From: Actinomadura logoneensis
Lineage (GTDB): Bacteria > Actinomycetota > Actinomycetes > Streptosporangiales > Streptosporangiaceae
DNA length: 37,485 nt
Assembly: GCF_003428695.1 (NCBI RefSeq)
Contig: NZ_QURH01000236.1
Span: 1 to 37,485, forward strand
Direction of reading: 5' to 3'
Below the pieces are notes generated by a model that saw nothing but the letters and a program-made list of their open reading frames with translations, searched no databases and was not told where the DNA came from. Below are positions 23,299 through 30,574 of this stretch, piece after piece (within the stretch, counting starts at the first letter, position 1; each line of letters opens with the position of its first letter). Position numbers and translations under genes: made by a program.

Positions 23299-24618
23299 AT
23301 GGAGCCCCCTCGCCCCCGCCGGGGACGGCGCGATCCGTACCCGCAGCAGAACCCGTACGGCCAGCAGCCCTACGAGCAGTCGCCGTATGGCCCGCGGTAC
23401 GACGAGCCACAGCCGCACCAGCCCCAGCACCAGCCCCAGCAGCAACCGCAGCACCCGCACCGGCGGCAGCCCCAGCCACAGTCGCAGCCTCCGCACCAAC
23501 AGCCGCATCCGCAGGCGCAGCCTCCCCAGCAGCATCCGCAGGCGCAGCCTCCCCAGCAGCATCCGCAAGGGCAACCGCCGCATCCGCAGCAGTACCAGCC
23601 CGCGCCGGTGCCGCAGCAACCGCACTACGGCGACCCTCAGCAGCTCCCGCTGACGGACGATCCGACCGCCGCGGCTCACCCCGCCGGCGCGCATGCCGGC
23701 GGTGACTTCTTCGAGGACGAGCCGCCATCGGGCGCGTTCGCCGCCGACGGTTCCTTCGACGCGACCGGACGCGTCGGCAGCCCCGTCCTGGACGAGCGGC
23801 TCTCCGCCGACTTGGACCGTGACTTCGCCGGTGCCGACCGCGGACGGACGTTCACCTACGTGCTCGGCATCGGTGCGCTGGTGCTGATCGCGGGGACGGG
23901 CATCACCGCGATGGTCGGCGCCACCATGGTCTCCGGCGGCAAACCGCCCAAACCGCAGCTGGAGCCGCAGGTGGTCCCGTCGATGGGCGCGCGACCGGGG
24001 GACGTCCCGCCCGATCCGCCGATCGTCACGCCCGCGCATCCGCCGGTCATCCCCGAGCACGGCACCGGCAGGTTCACCCGAGCCGCGGGCGAGACCCCGG
24101 TCACGGGACACGGCAAAGTCCGCAGGTATGCGGTCGAGGTCGAGGGCGGGACGCGGCAGAGCACCACGACGTTCGCGCGCTACGTCGACCGGATCATCAC
24201 CGACTCGCGCGGCTGGACGGCGGGCGGCAAGTACGGCTTCCGGCGGGTCGGCACCGGCCAGCAGGCGGACTTCGTGATCCGGCTGGCCTCCCCGGAGACC
24301 ACCGACAAGCTGTGCGCCCCCACCCGGATCATGACGGCGGGCCGCGGCAACTGCTCGTCCGACAAGCTGGTCGTGATGAACCTCCGGCGCTGGCTCCAGG
24401 TCACCACCTACTACCAGGGCCAGACGGGCTCCTACCGGGCGCAGATGCTGAACTTCGAGCTCGGCCGCCTGCTGCACCACAAGCGGATGTCCTGCCCCGG
24501 CGCGAACAAGCCCGCGCCTGTGATGATGCAGCAGCTCGGCGGCCTCGGCGGATGCCGCCCGAACGCCTGGCCCTACGACCGCAGAGGACACTTCGTCACC
24601 GGCCCCGAAACCTCCTGA
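23299..24618 (+). CDS. DUF3152 membrane protein lacking the usual HExxH motif
   Basis: 439 residues. A long Pro/Gln/His-rich cytosolic N-terminus (1-115) contains repeats of QAQPPQQHP. An acidic linker is followed by one transmembrane helix (TYVLGIGALVLIAGTGITAMV, 186-206; type II topology) and an extracytoplasmic DUF3152 domain (about 250-439). The family is zincin-like, and as I recall it most members carry a HExxH-type site before the CP...APVMQQQ...GC-FNPWP ending. Here that position reads N-F-E-L-G-R (385-390): both histidines are replaced, while the CPG, APVMMQQ and GGCRPNAWP segments remain. It therefore looks like a pseudo-enzyme. The ATG at 23299 was chosen for the start; CATGCT at 23284 may be a -10. 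Confidence 0.82.
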   Translation: MEPPRPRRGRRDPYPQQNPYGQQPYEQSPYGPRYDEPQPHQPQHQPQQQPQHPHRRQPQPQSQPPHQQPHPQAQPPQQHPQAQPPQQHPQGQPPHPQQYQPAPVPQQPHYGDPQQLPLTDDPTAAAHPAGAHAGGDFFEDEPPSGAFAADGSFDATGRVGSPVLDERLSADLDRDFAGADRGRTFTYVLGIGALVLIAGTGITAMVGATMVSGGKPPKPQLEPQVVPSMGARPGDVPPDPPIVTPAHPPVIPEHGTGRFTRAAGETPVTGHGKVRRYAVEVEGGTRQSTTTFARYVDRIITDSRGWTAGGKYGFRRVGTGQQADFVIRLASPETTDKLCAPTRIMTAGRGNCSSDKLVVMNLRRWLQVTTYYQGQTGSYRAQMLNFELGRLLHHKRMSCPGANKPAPVMMQQLGGLGGCRPNAWPYDRRGHFVTGPETS

Positions 24619-24739
24619 CCCCCGCGGCCCGTCTCCCTTCCGCCCGCCGCACCGGCTTCCGCACGTTTCGTGTGCGGTGCGCGCGTCCCCGTCCGCGCAG
24701 GCCGGGCGTCAGTGCTGCACCATCTGGGCAGCCGACTCC

Positions 24740-24838
24740 CTGTGCGGTCCGCGCGTTCTCCTGTGCGGTCCGCGCATTCTCCTGTGCGGTCCGCGCGTTC
24801 TCCTGTGCGGTCCGCGCGTTCTCCTGTGCGGTCCGCGC
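24740..24838. repeat. 21-bp tandem repeat, 4.7 copies; otherwise nothing in this gap
   Basis: The unit CTGTGCGGTCCGCGCGTTCTC is repeated at 24740, 24761 (one change), 24782, 24803 and, partially, 24824. Each holds the small palindrome GCGG-T-CCGC. A looser copy lies at about 24669. The 426 bases between the DUF3152 and Hen1 genes contain no other feature that I can support. Confidence 0.9.
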
Positions 24839-25044
24839 GCCATCTCCCCCCCCCGCGCCCCGGGCCTCAGGTCTCCGGCCAGCCGCCCGACCGCTCCCTG
24901 CCCGGTGTGCGAGTCAGCCCTCCGACCAGCTCGAATGTCCGCCGCCGACGGCCAGGACGCCCGTAGCCGACCCGCTGGGACGCCCGCTCCGCACCCCCTG
25001 ACAAACCGGTGGTCGCTCCTGGGCGATTCCGGCATTCTGGGCGC

Positions 25045-26802
25045 GTGCTACTGACGATCTCGACCACGCGCGCGCCCGCGACCGACCTGGGCTTCCTGCT
25101 CCACAAGCACCCCGGCAAGGTGCAGAGATTCGAGCAGGCGTCCGGCGCGGCGCACGTCTTCTACCCCGAAGCGGACGAGACGCGCTGCACCGCCGCGCTG
25201 CTGCTGGAGGTCGACCCCGTCAAGCTCGTGCGGACGCGCGGCAAGAACAGTCCCGACTTCGCCCTCGGCCAGTACGTGAACGACCGTCCGTACGCGGCGT
25301 CGTCGCTGCTCGCGTCCGCGATGGCGGGCGTGTTCCGCACGGCGATGCGCGGACGCTGCGACGCCCGGCCCGAGCTGCCGGACGTCCCGCTCCCGCTGGA
25401 GATCACGCTTCCCTCGCTGCCCTGCCGCGGCGGTCCCGAGCGCGCCGAGCGCTACTTCGCGCCGCTCGGCTGGCGGGTCGAGGCCGTGTCCGTGCCGCTC
25501 GACCCGGCCTTCCCCGCCTGGGGCGACTCGCGGTACGTGAGCCTGACGCTGACCGGCGAGGTCCGCCTCGCCGACGCCCTCAACCAGCTGTACGTCCTGC
25601 TCCCGGTGCTGGACGAGGCGAAGCACTACTGGATCGCGCCGGACGAGGTGGACAAGCTCGTCCGCGCGGGGGAGGGCTGGCTCGCCGCGCACCCGGAGCG
25701 CTCCCACATCATCCGCCGCTACCTGGCCAACCGCCGGCCGCTCGTCCGCGCCGCCCTGGGCCGCCTCGCCGACTCCGACGACGCGCCCGAGGACGCTCTC
25801 GACCACGCCTCCCTCGACGAGGAGCCGACCCCCGACACGCCCGCGGCTCCGCAGCCGCCGACCGACGCGGAGGGCCCCGCGACGTCGCAGTCGCCGACCG
25901 ACGCGGAGACCTCCGCGACCTCGCAGCCTCCGGCGGCGGAGGAGGAGCCCAAGGGTTCGCTGGCGGACCGGCGCATCGAGGCCGTCCTCGCCGCGCTGCG
26001 CGAGCAGGACGCCCGGACCGTGATCGACCTCGGCTGCGGCACCGGCAAGCTGCTCGCGCACCTGAAGCGCGACCGGACGTTCGAGAAGGTCACCGGCGTG
26101 GACGTGTCGTACCGCGCGATCGAGATGATGCACCGCCGCGGCCTGCCGGACGACGCCGCCGACCCGCGCCGTTCCAGCGGTCCGCGCCGTCCCGCCGATT
26201 CGCGCGTTCCGGCCGGTTCGCGCGGGAAGGGGCGCGTGGCGGTGTTCCAGTCCGCCCTGACCTACGCCGACCGGCGGTTCGAGGGGTACGACGCGGCCGT
26301 CCTCATGGAGGTCGTGGAGCACATCGACCCGCCGCGCCTGGCGGCCGTCGAGAACGTGGTGTTCGGCGCGGCGCGTCCGGCGTCGGTCGTCGTCACGACC
26401 CCGAACGCCGAGTACAACGTCCGCTACGACGGACTCGCGGACGGCGCGATGCGCCACCCCGACCACCGCTTCGAGTGGACGCGCGCCGAGTTCGCCGCGT
26501 GGGCCGACCGGGTGGCCGCCGAGCACGGCTACCGCGTCCGATACGTCCCGGTCGGCGACCTGGACGCCGAGGTCGGCGCACCGACCCAGATGGCCGTCTT
26601 CACCCGCGACCCGTCCGACAAGCCCGTCCCCTCCAAGCCCGAAGCGACCACCGCCCCCGCCCCCGCAACGCCCGCAACGCCTGCCGCGTCCGTGACGTCC
26701 ACCCCGTCCCCCGAGACCGCCGTGGACGCCACCAGCCCCCAGACCCCCACCGCCGCCCCCGACGCCGACGGCTTCGAGGCCCGAGAGGAGAGCGCCCGAT
26801 GA
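25045..26802 (+). CDS. hen1: Hen1: RNA 3'-terminal 2'-O-methyltransferase of the RNA repair complex
   Basis: 585 residues from GTG 25045, chosen because MLLTISTTRAPATDLGFLLHKHP is cut there as in other bacterial Hen1 (LLTI-TT--PATDLG-LLHKHP). The N-terminal half (1-240) is the part that binds and activates the Pnkp ligase. The methyltransferase has the SAM loop DLGCGTGKL (328-336) and the metal ligands in MEVVEHI (E422, E425, H426) and near HPDHRFEW (H474), as in plant HEN1. Bacterial Hen1 methylates the 2'-OH at the break before ligation, which protects the mended RNA from repeated cutting. Two disordered stretches are unusual: an acidic Pro/Thr-rich linker (about 250-305) and a 65-residue tail. 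The stop overlaps the pnkp start (ATGA). Confidence 0.95.
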   Translation: MLLTISTTRAPATDLGFLLHKHPGKVQRFEQASGAAHVFYPEADETRCTAALLLEVDPVKLVRTRGKNSPDFALGQYVNDRPYAASSLLASAMAGVFRTAMRGRCDARPELPDVPLPLEITLPSLPCRGGPERAERYFAPLGWRVEAVSVPLDPAFPAWGDSRYVSLTLTGEVRLADALNQLYVLLPVLDEAKHYWIAPDEVDKLVRAGEGWLAAHPERSHIIRRYLANRRPLVRAALGRLADSDDAPEDALDHASLDEEPTPDTPAAPQPPTDAEGPATSQSPTDAETSATSQPPAAEEEPKGSLADRRIEAVLAALREQDARTVIDLGCGTGKLLAHLKRDRTFEKVTGVDVSYRAIEMMHRRGLPDDAADPRRSSGPRRPADSRVPAGSRGKGRVAVFQSALTYADRRFEGYDAAVLMEVVEHIDPPRLAAVENVVFGAARPASVVVTTPNAEYNVRYDGLADGAMRHPDHRFEWTRAEFAAWADRVAAEHGYRVRYVPVGDLDAEVGAPTQMAVFTRDPSDKPVPSKPEATTAPAPATPATPAASVTSTPSPETAVDATSPQTPTAAPDADGFEAREESAR

Positions 26803-29336
26803 CCGAGATCAGGCTGCCCGAGATGGGGCTGGTCGTGCTCGTCGGCGTGTCCGGATCGGGCAAGTCGCACTTCGCGCGCCGGCACTTCACGCCCACGCAG
26901 GTCGTCTCGTCCGACCGCTGCCGCGCGATGGTGTCGGACGACGAGAACGACCAGTCCGCGACGGGCGACGCGTTCGAGCTGCTGCACCACATCGTCCGGA
27001 CGCGGCTGCGGCGCGGTCTGCTGACCGTCGTGGACGCCACGAACGTCCAGACGGGACCGCGCCAGCAGTTGCTGAGGATCGCCAGGGAGTGCGATGTCAT
27101 GTCGGCGGCGATCGTGCTCGACGTGCCCGAGGCCGTGGCCACCGCGCGCAACGCCGCAAGGCCGGACCGCGACCTGCCCGACCACGTGGTCCCGCGCCAG
27201 CGGCGCGAGCTGCGGCGCGGGCTGCGGTCCCTGCAGAGCCGCGAGTTCAAGCGGTCCTACGTCCTGAACGGCGTCGAGGAGATCGACGCGGCGACGGTCG
27301 TGTACGAGAAGGCGTGGAACGACAAGCGGGAGCTGACCGGCCCGTTCGACCTCATCGGGGACGTCCACGGCTGCCGCGCCGAGCTGGAGGAACTGCTCGG
27401 CGAGCTCGGTTACGGCGTCGAGCGCGACGCGGAGGGACGGGCCGTCGGGGCGCGCCACCCGGAGGGGCGCACCGCCGTGTTCGTCGGCGACCTCGTCGAC
27501 CGCGGCCCGGACTCGCCCGGTGTGCTGCGCCTGGTCATGGGCATGGTCGAGGCGGGCACGGCGCTGTGCGTGTCGGGGAACCACGAGCAGAAGCTCGTGC
27601 GCGCGCTCAACGGCCGCAAGGTGAAGGTCGCGCACGGCCTGGCCGAGTCCCTGGAGCAGCTGGCGCGCGAGCCGGACGAGTTCCGCGAGCGCGCGCGCCG
27701 CTTCATGGACGGCCTGATCAGCCACTACGTCCTGGACGGGGGCAGGCTCGTCGTCGCCCACGCGGGCCTCAAGGAGGAGTACCACGGGCGCGCGTCCGGC
27801 CGCGTCCGCTCGTTCGCGCTCTACGGCGACACCACCGGCGAGACCGACGAGTACGGGCTGCCCGTCCGCTACCCGTGGGCGCGGGACTACCGGGGCGAGG
27901 CGATGGTCGTCTACGGCCACACACCCGTCCCGGACGCCGAGTGGGTCAACAACACCATCTGCCTCGACACCGGTGTCGTGTTCGGCGGCAAGCTGACGGC
28001 GCTGCGCTACCCGGAGCGGCGGCTCGTCCAGACGCCCGCGCACGAGGTCTGGTACGAGCCGACGCGTCCGCTGGGGACCGGGTCCCGCGACCGTGACCGC
28101 GACCTGCTGCGGATCGAGGACGTCATGGACGCGCGCGGCGTGGAGACCGCGCTGATGGGACGCGTCGCGGTGCGCGAGGAGAACGCGCTGGCCGCGCTGG
28201 AGGTGATGAGCCGGTTCTCGGTCGATCCGCGCTGGCTGGTGTACCTGCCGCCGACGATGGCCCCGGCGGACGCCTCGCCCCTGCCGGACTACCTGGAGCA
28301 CCCCGCGCAGGCGTTCGCCGCGTACCGGGACCTCGGCCTCACCCAGGTGATCTGCGAGGAGAAGCACATGGGCTCCCGCGCGATCGCCGTGGTCGCGCGC
28401 GACGCGGCCACGGCCGAGGCGCGGTTCCACATGGACGACGGCACGACCGGGGCGCTGTTCACCCGTACCGGACGGTCCTTCTTCAAGGACGCGTCACGCA
28501 CCGACGCCGTCCTCGCGCGCCTGCGCGACGCCATCGGCAAGGCGGGCCTCTGGGAGGAGCTGGGCACCGACTGGCTCGTCCTGGACTGCGAGCTGCTGCC
28601 CTGGTCGGCGAAGGCGATGGACCTGATCCGCACGCAGTACGCGGCGACCGCCGCCGCCGCGCGCGCCGCGCTCCCGGCCGCGTCCACGGTCCTCGCGCAG
28701 GCGCACGCGCGCGGCCTCGACGTCGCGGACCTGCGGGAACGCACCGAGCAGCGGGCCGCCAACGCCGCGCGGTTCCGGGACGCCTTCGCCCGCTACTGCT
28801 GGGACGTGGACGGCCTCGGCGACCTGCGGATCGCGCCGTTCCAGGTGCTGGCCGCCGAAGGGGAGGCCCTGGCGGCGACCCGCGGCCACGACTGGCACAT
28901 GGCCGTGGCCGGACGGCTCGCCGCGGCCGACGACTCCGGTCTCGTCCGGAGCACCGCGACGCGCGTCGTGGACCTCGCCGATCCGCTGTCCGAGGCCGAG
29001 GCGACGTCCTGGTGGGAGAAGCTCACGGCGGACGGCGGCGAGGGCATGGTCGTGAAGCCGCTCGGCCCGCCGCCGGAGGACCGCAAGGTGCAGCCGGGCC
29101 TGAAGGTGCGCGGACGCGAGTACCTGCGCATCATCTACGGCCCCGACTACTCCGACCACCTGGACCGGCTGCGCGGACGCTACCTGGGCCGCAAGCGGTC
29201 GCTGGCCCTGCGCGAGCACGCGCTCGGCCTCACGGCCCTCGACCGGCTCGTCGCCGGCGAGCCGCTGTGGCGCGTGCACCAGGCGGTGTTCGCCGTCCTG
29301 GCCCTGGAGTCCGAGCCGGTGGACCCGCGCCTCTGA
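26799..29336 (+). CDS. pnkp: Pnkp: polynucleotide kinase-phosphatase-ligase for RNA repair
   Basis: 845 residues and three enzymes in order. Kinase: P-loop GVSGSGKS (16-23) and SSDR (37-40). Phosphatase of the binuclear metallo type: GDVHG (187-191), GDLVDRG (230-236), GNHE (260-263), VVAHAG (H321) and YGHT (372-375). Ligase/adenylyltransferase: nucleophile lysine in EEKHMGSR (K522), VLDCELLPW, and GEGMVVKP (748-755). All catalytic motifs are intact and the length matches the family. The protein removes 2',3'-cyclic or 3'-phosphate ends, phosphorylates 5' ends and, with Hen1, seals RNA. It is translated from the same mRNA as hen1 (four-base overlap). The usual biological trigger is RNA cut by ribotoxins. 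Confidence 0.96.
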   Translation: MTEIRLPEMGLVVLVGVSGSGKSHFARRHFTPTQVVSSDRCRAMVSDDENDQSATGDAFELLHHIVRTRLRRGLLTVVDATNVQTGPRQQLLRIARECDVMSAAIVLDVPEAVATARNAARPDRDLPDHVVPRQRRELRRGLRSLQSREFKRSYVLNGVEEIDAATVVYEKAWNDKRELTGPFDLIGDVHGCRAELEELLGELGYGVERDAEGRAVGARHPEGRTAVFVGDLVDRGPDSPGVLRLVMGMVEAGTALCVSGNHEQKLVRALNGRKVKVAHGLAESLEQLAREPDEFRERARRFMDGLISHYVLDGGRLVVAHAGLKEEYHGRASGRVRSFALYGDTTGETDEYGLPVRYPWARDYRGEAMVVYGHTPVPDAEWVNNTICLDTGVVFGGKLTALRYPERRLVQTPAHEVWYEPTRPLGTGSRDRDRDLLRIEDVMDARGVETALMGRVAVREENALAALEVMSRFSVDPRWLVYLPPTMAPADASPLPDYLEHPAQAFAAYRDLGLTQVICEEKHMGSRAIAVVARDAATAEARFHMDDGTTGALFTRTGRSFFKDASRTDAVLARLRDAIGKAGLWEELGTDWLVLDCELLPWSAKAMDLIRTQYAATAAAARAALPAASTVLAQAHARGLDVADLRERTEQRAANAARFRDAFARYCWDVDGLGDLRIAPFQVLAAEGEALAATRGHDWHMAVAGRLAAADDSGLVRSTATRVVDLADPLSEAEATSWWEKLTADGGEGMVVKPLGPPPEDRKVQPGLKVRGREYLRIIYGPDYSDHLDRLRGRYLGRKRSLALREHALGLTALDRLVAGEPLWRVHQAVFAVLALESEPVDPRL

Positions 29337-29408
29337 GCGTCCCGCTCAGCCCCCGCCGGAGCGCCCCCCGCGCCGGCGCGGTGGCAAGCGCCGGGCTCTG
29401 AGAACGGA

Positions 29409-29440
29409 AAACGGCCCGCACCTTCCGGTGCGGGCCGTTT
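29409..29440. terminator. bidirectional terminator
   Basis: AAACGGCCCGCACC (29409-29422) and GGTGCGGGCCGTTT (29427-29440) form a perfect 14-bp stem with loop TTCC, with A-rich and T-rich flanks on either side. It sits between the convergent pnkp and zinc-ribbon genes. Confidence 0.92.
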
Positions 29441-29450
29441 CGCGTCGGGA

Positions 29451-29687
29451 TCAGGTGGTGAAGAGCGCGTGGAACAGACCGCCGTGGTGCCCGTGGTGGC
29501 CGTGGTGGCCGCCGTGGTGTCCCCAGTGCGGGGCGGGCGGCGCGGCGTGGTAGCCGGACTCCAGGCGGCCGAGGGCCTCCAGCTCGCCGTAGTCGAGGAA
29601 GACGCCACGGCAGTTGTCACACTGCTCGATCTGGACGCCGCTGCGGTTGTACGTGCGCATGAAGCCGTGGCACTTGGGGCAGTGCAT
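29451..29687 (-). CDS. TFIIB-type zinc-ribbon protein with His-rich tail
   Basis: 78 residues. MHCPKCHGFM and EQCDNCRGVFLDYGELE give the CxxC...CxxC zinc ribbon of the zf-TFIIB family (the usual CPxC-x-G ... C-x-x-C-x-G-x-W/F-LD-GEL pattern). After this comes a tail with WGHHGGHHGHHGHHGG, i.e. ten histidines in eighteen residues, which could bind nickel, zinc or another metal. The role of these proteins is unknown. GGAAGG lies about 11 bases before the ATG. The gene converges on pnkp and is separated from it by the terminator. Confidence 0.88.
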   Translation of the reverse strand: MHCPKCHGFMRTYNRSGVQIEQCDNCRGVFLDYGELEALGRLESGYHAAPPAPHWGHHGGHHGHHGHHGGLFHALFTT

Positions 29688-29736
29688 CGCCTATGTCGTC
29701 CTTCCGGTCCAGCTGCCGAGTAATCAAAGGGTAAAT

Positions 29737-30567
29737 CTAAGGTAGTGCTGGCAGCTCTGCGATTCTGACGCACGCACCCACCAGACCGGTTTCCTCGGGG
29801 TGCAGATCACGCTTCTCCTCGGCGGCCAGCCGCACCGACGTCGCGGCGATCTGCACCACGAGCGCGCGGGACGGGACGTCCAGGACCGTCCACTCCGACC
29901 CCTCCGCGGACGGCACCGCCGCACCGCCCGCGTCCCGGTACGCGCGCAGGAAGCGGCCCCAGGCGTCCGGTGCGAGGACGCCCGCCGCGAAGAGCGCCGC
30001 GAGACGCGCGAGGTCCCAGGCCGGGTCACCGCGTCCGATGTCCTCCACGTCGATGAACCGCCACGTGCCGGCGTCCCCCGCGCGCACGAGCTGGCCCAGA
30101 TGGAAGTCGCCGTGCAGCAGCCGCTCGTTCGCCACCACGGGGACGGGCGCGTCCCCTCGCACCCACGCGGGAAGCGCGGCGAACGCGCGGCGCACCACGT
30201 CCGCGGCCCCGCCCTCACCCATCCGCGACACCGCGCGCGCCACCCGGGCCGGACGCCCGAACGGCGGTGCGCCGGCGGGCACCGGGACGGCGTGCAGCGC
30301 GGCCAGGAGGCGCGCCGCGTCCTCCCACGGCGGATCGTGCGGATCGACGGGCGTGCCGTAGCGCTCCAGCGTGACCGTCCGCCCCTCCACCTCCAGCGGC
30401 GGCCCCAGCGGTGCGTTGAACAGCTCGGGCAGGGACGCGGCGATCTCGACGCGGCGGGCGAACTCGGGCCCGAGGGCCCGGCCGGGACGGTGCGCCTTGG
30501 CGACCACGTCCCGGGCACGGAGCACCAGCACGCCGTTCCGGTCATAGATGACTTGCGCGGACACCAC
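29737..30567 (-). CDS. aminoglycoside-phosphotransferase-fold kinase
   Basis: 276 residues from GTG 30567 (GTG 30564 also possible), with AGGTGA 8 bases upstream. The catalytic loop LLHGDFHLGQLV has the aspartate of the APH fold, with Gln in place of the usual Asn, as in maltokinase-like members, and IDVEDIGRGDPAWDLARL carries the metal-binding aspartate. The substrate is unknown: sugars, amino alcohols or antibiotics are all possible for this fold. It starts 7 bases after the stop of the sugar dehydrogenase gene and is probably in its operon, so a sugar substrate is a fair guess; drug resistance should not be assumed. Confidence 0.82.
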   Translation of the reverse strand: MVSAQVIYDRNGVLVLRARDVVAKAHRPGRALGPEFARRVEIAASLPELFNAPLGPPLEVEGRTVTLERYGTPVDPHDPPWEDAARLLAALHAVPVPAGAPPFGRPARVARAVSRMGEGGAADVVRRAFAALPAWVRGDAPVPVVANERLLHGDFHLGQLVRAGDAGTWRFIDVEDIGRGDPAWDLARLAALFAAGVLAPDAWGRFLRAYRDAGGAAVPSAEGSEWTVLDVPSRALVVQIAATSVRLAAEEKRDLHPEETGLVGACVRIAELPALP

Positions 30568-30574
30568 GCAAGTA

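Noticed and set aside
24740-24838. CRISPR array
   Set aside because: The 21-bp units are contiguous with no spacers, and there are no cas genes in the window.
22105-29336. Retron, toxin-antitoxin or anticodon nuclease next to hen1-pnkp
   Set aside because: No reverse transcriptase, ribonuclease toxin or restriction genes were found; the neighbours are a PARG-like, a DUF3152 and a zinc-ribbon protein.
29737-30567. Aminoglycoside resistance gene
   Set aside because: The APH fold is shared by many kinases; the operon with a sugar dehydrogenase and the HGDFHLGQ loop do not support a resistance role.
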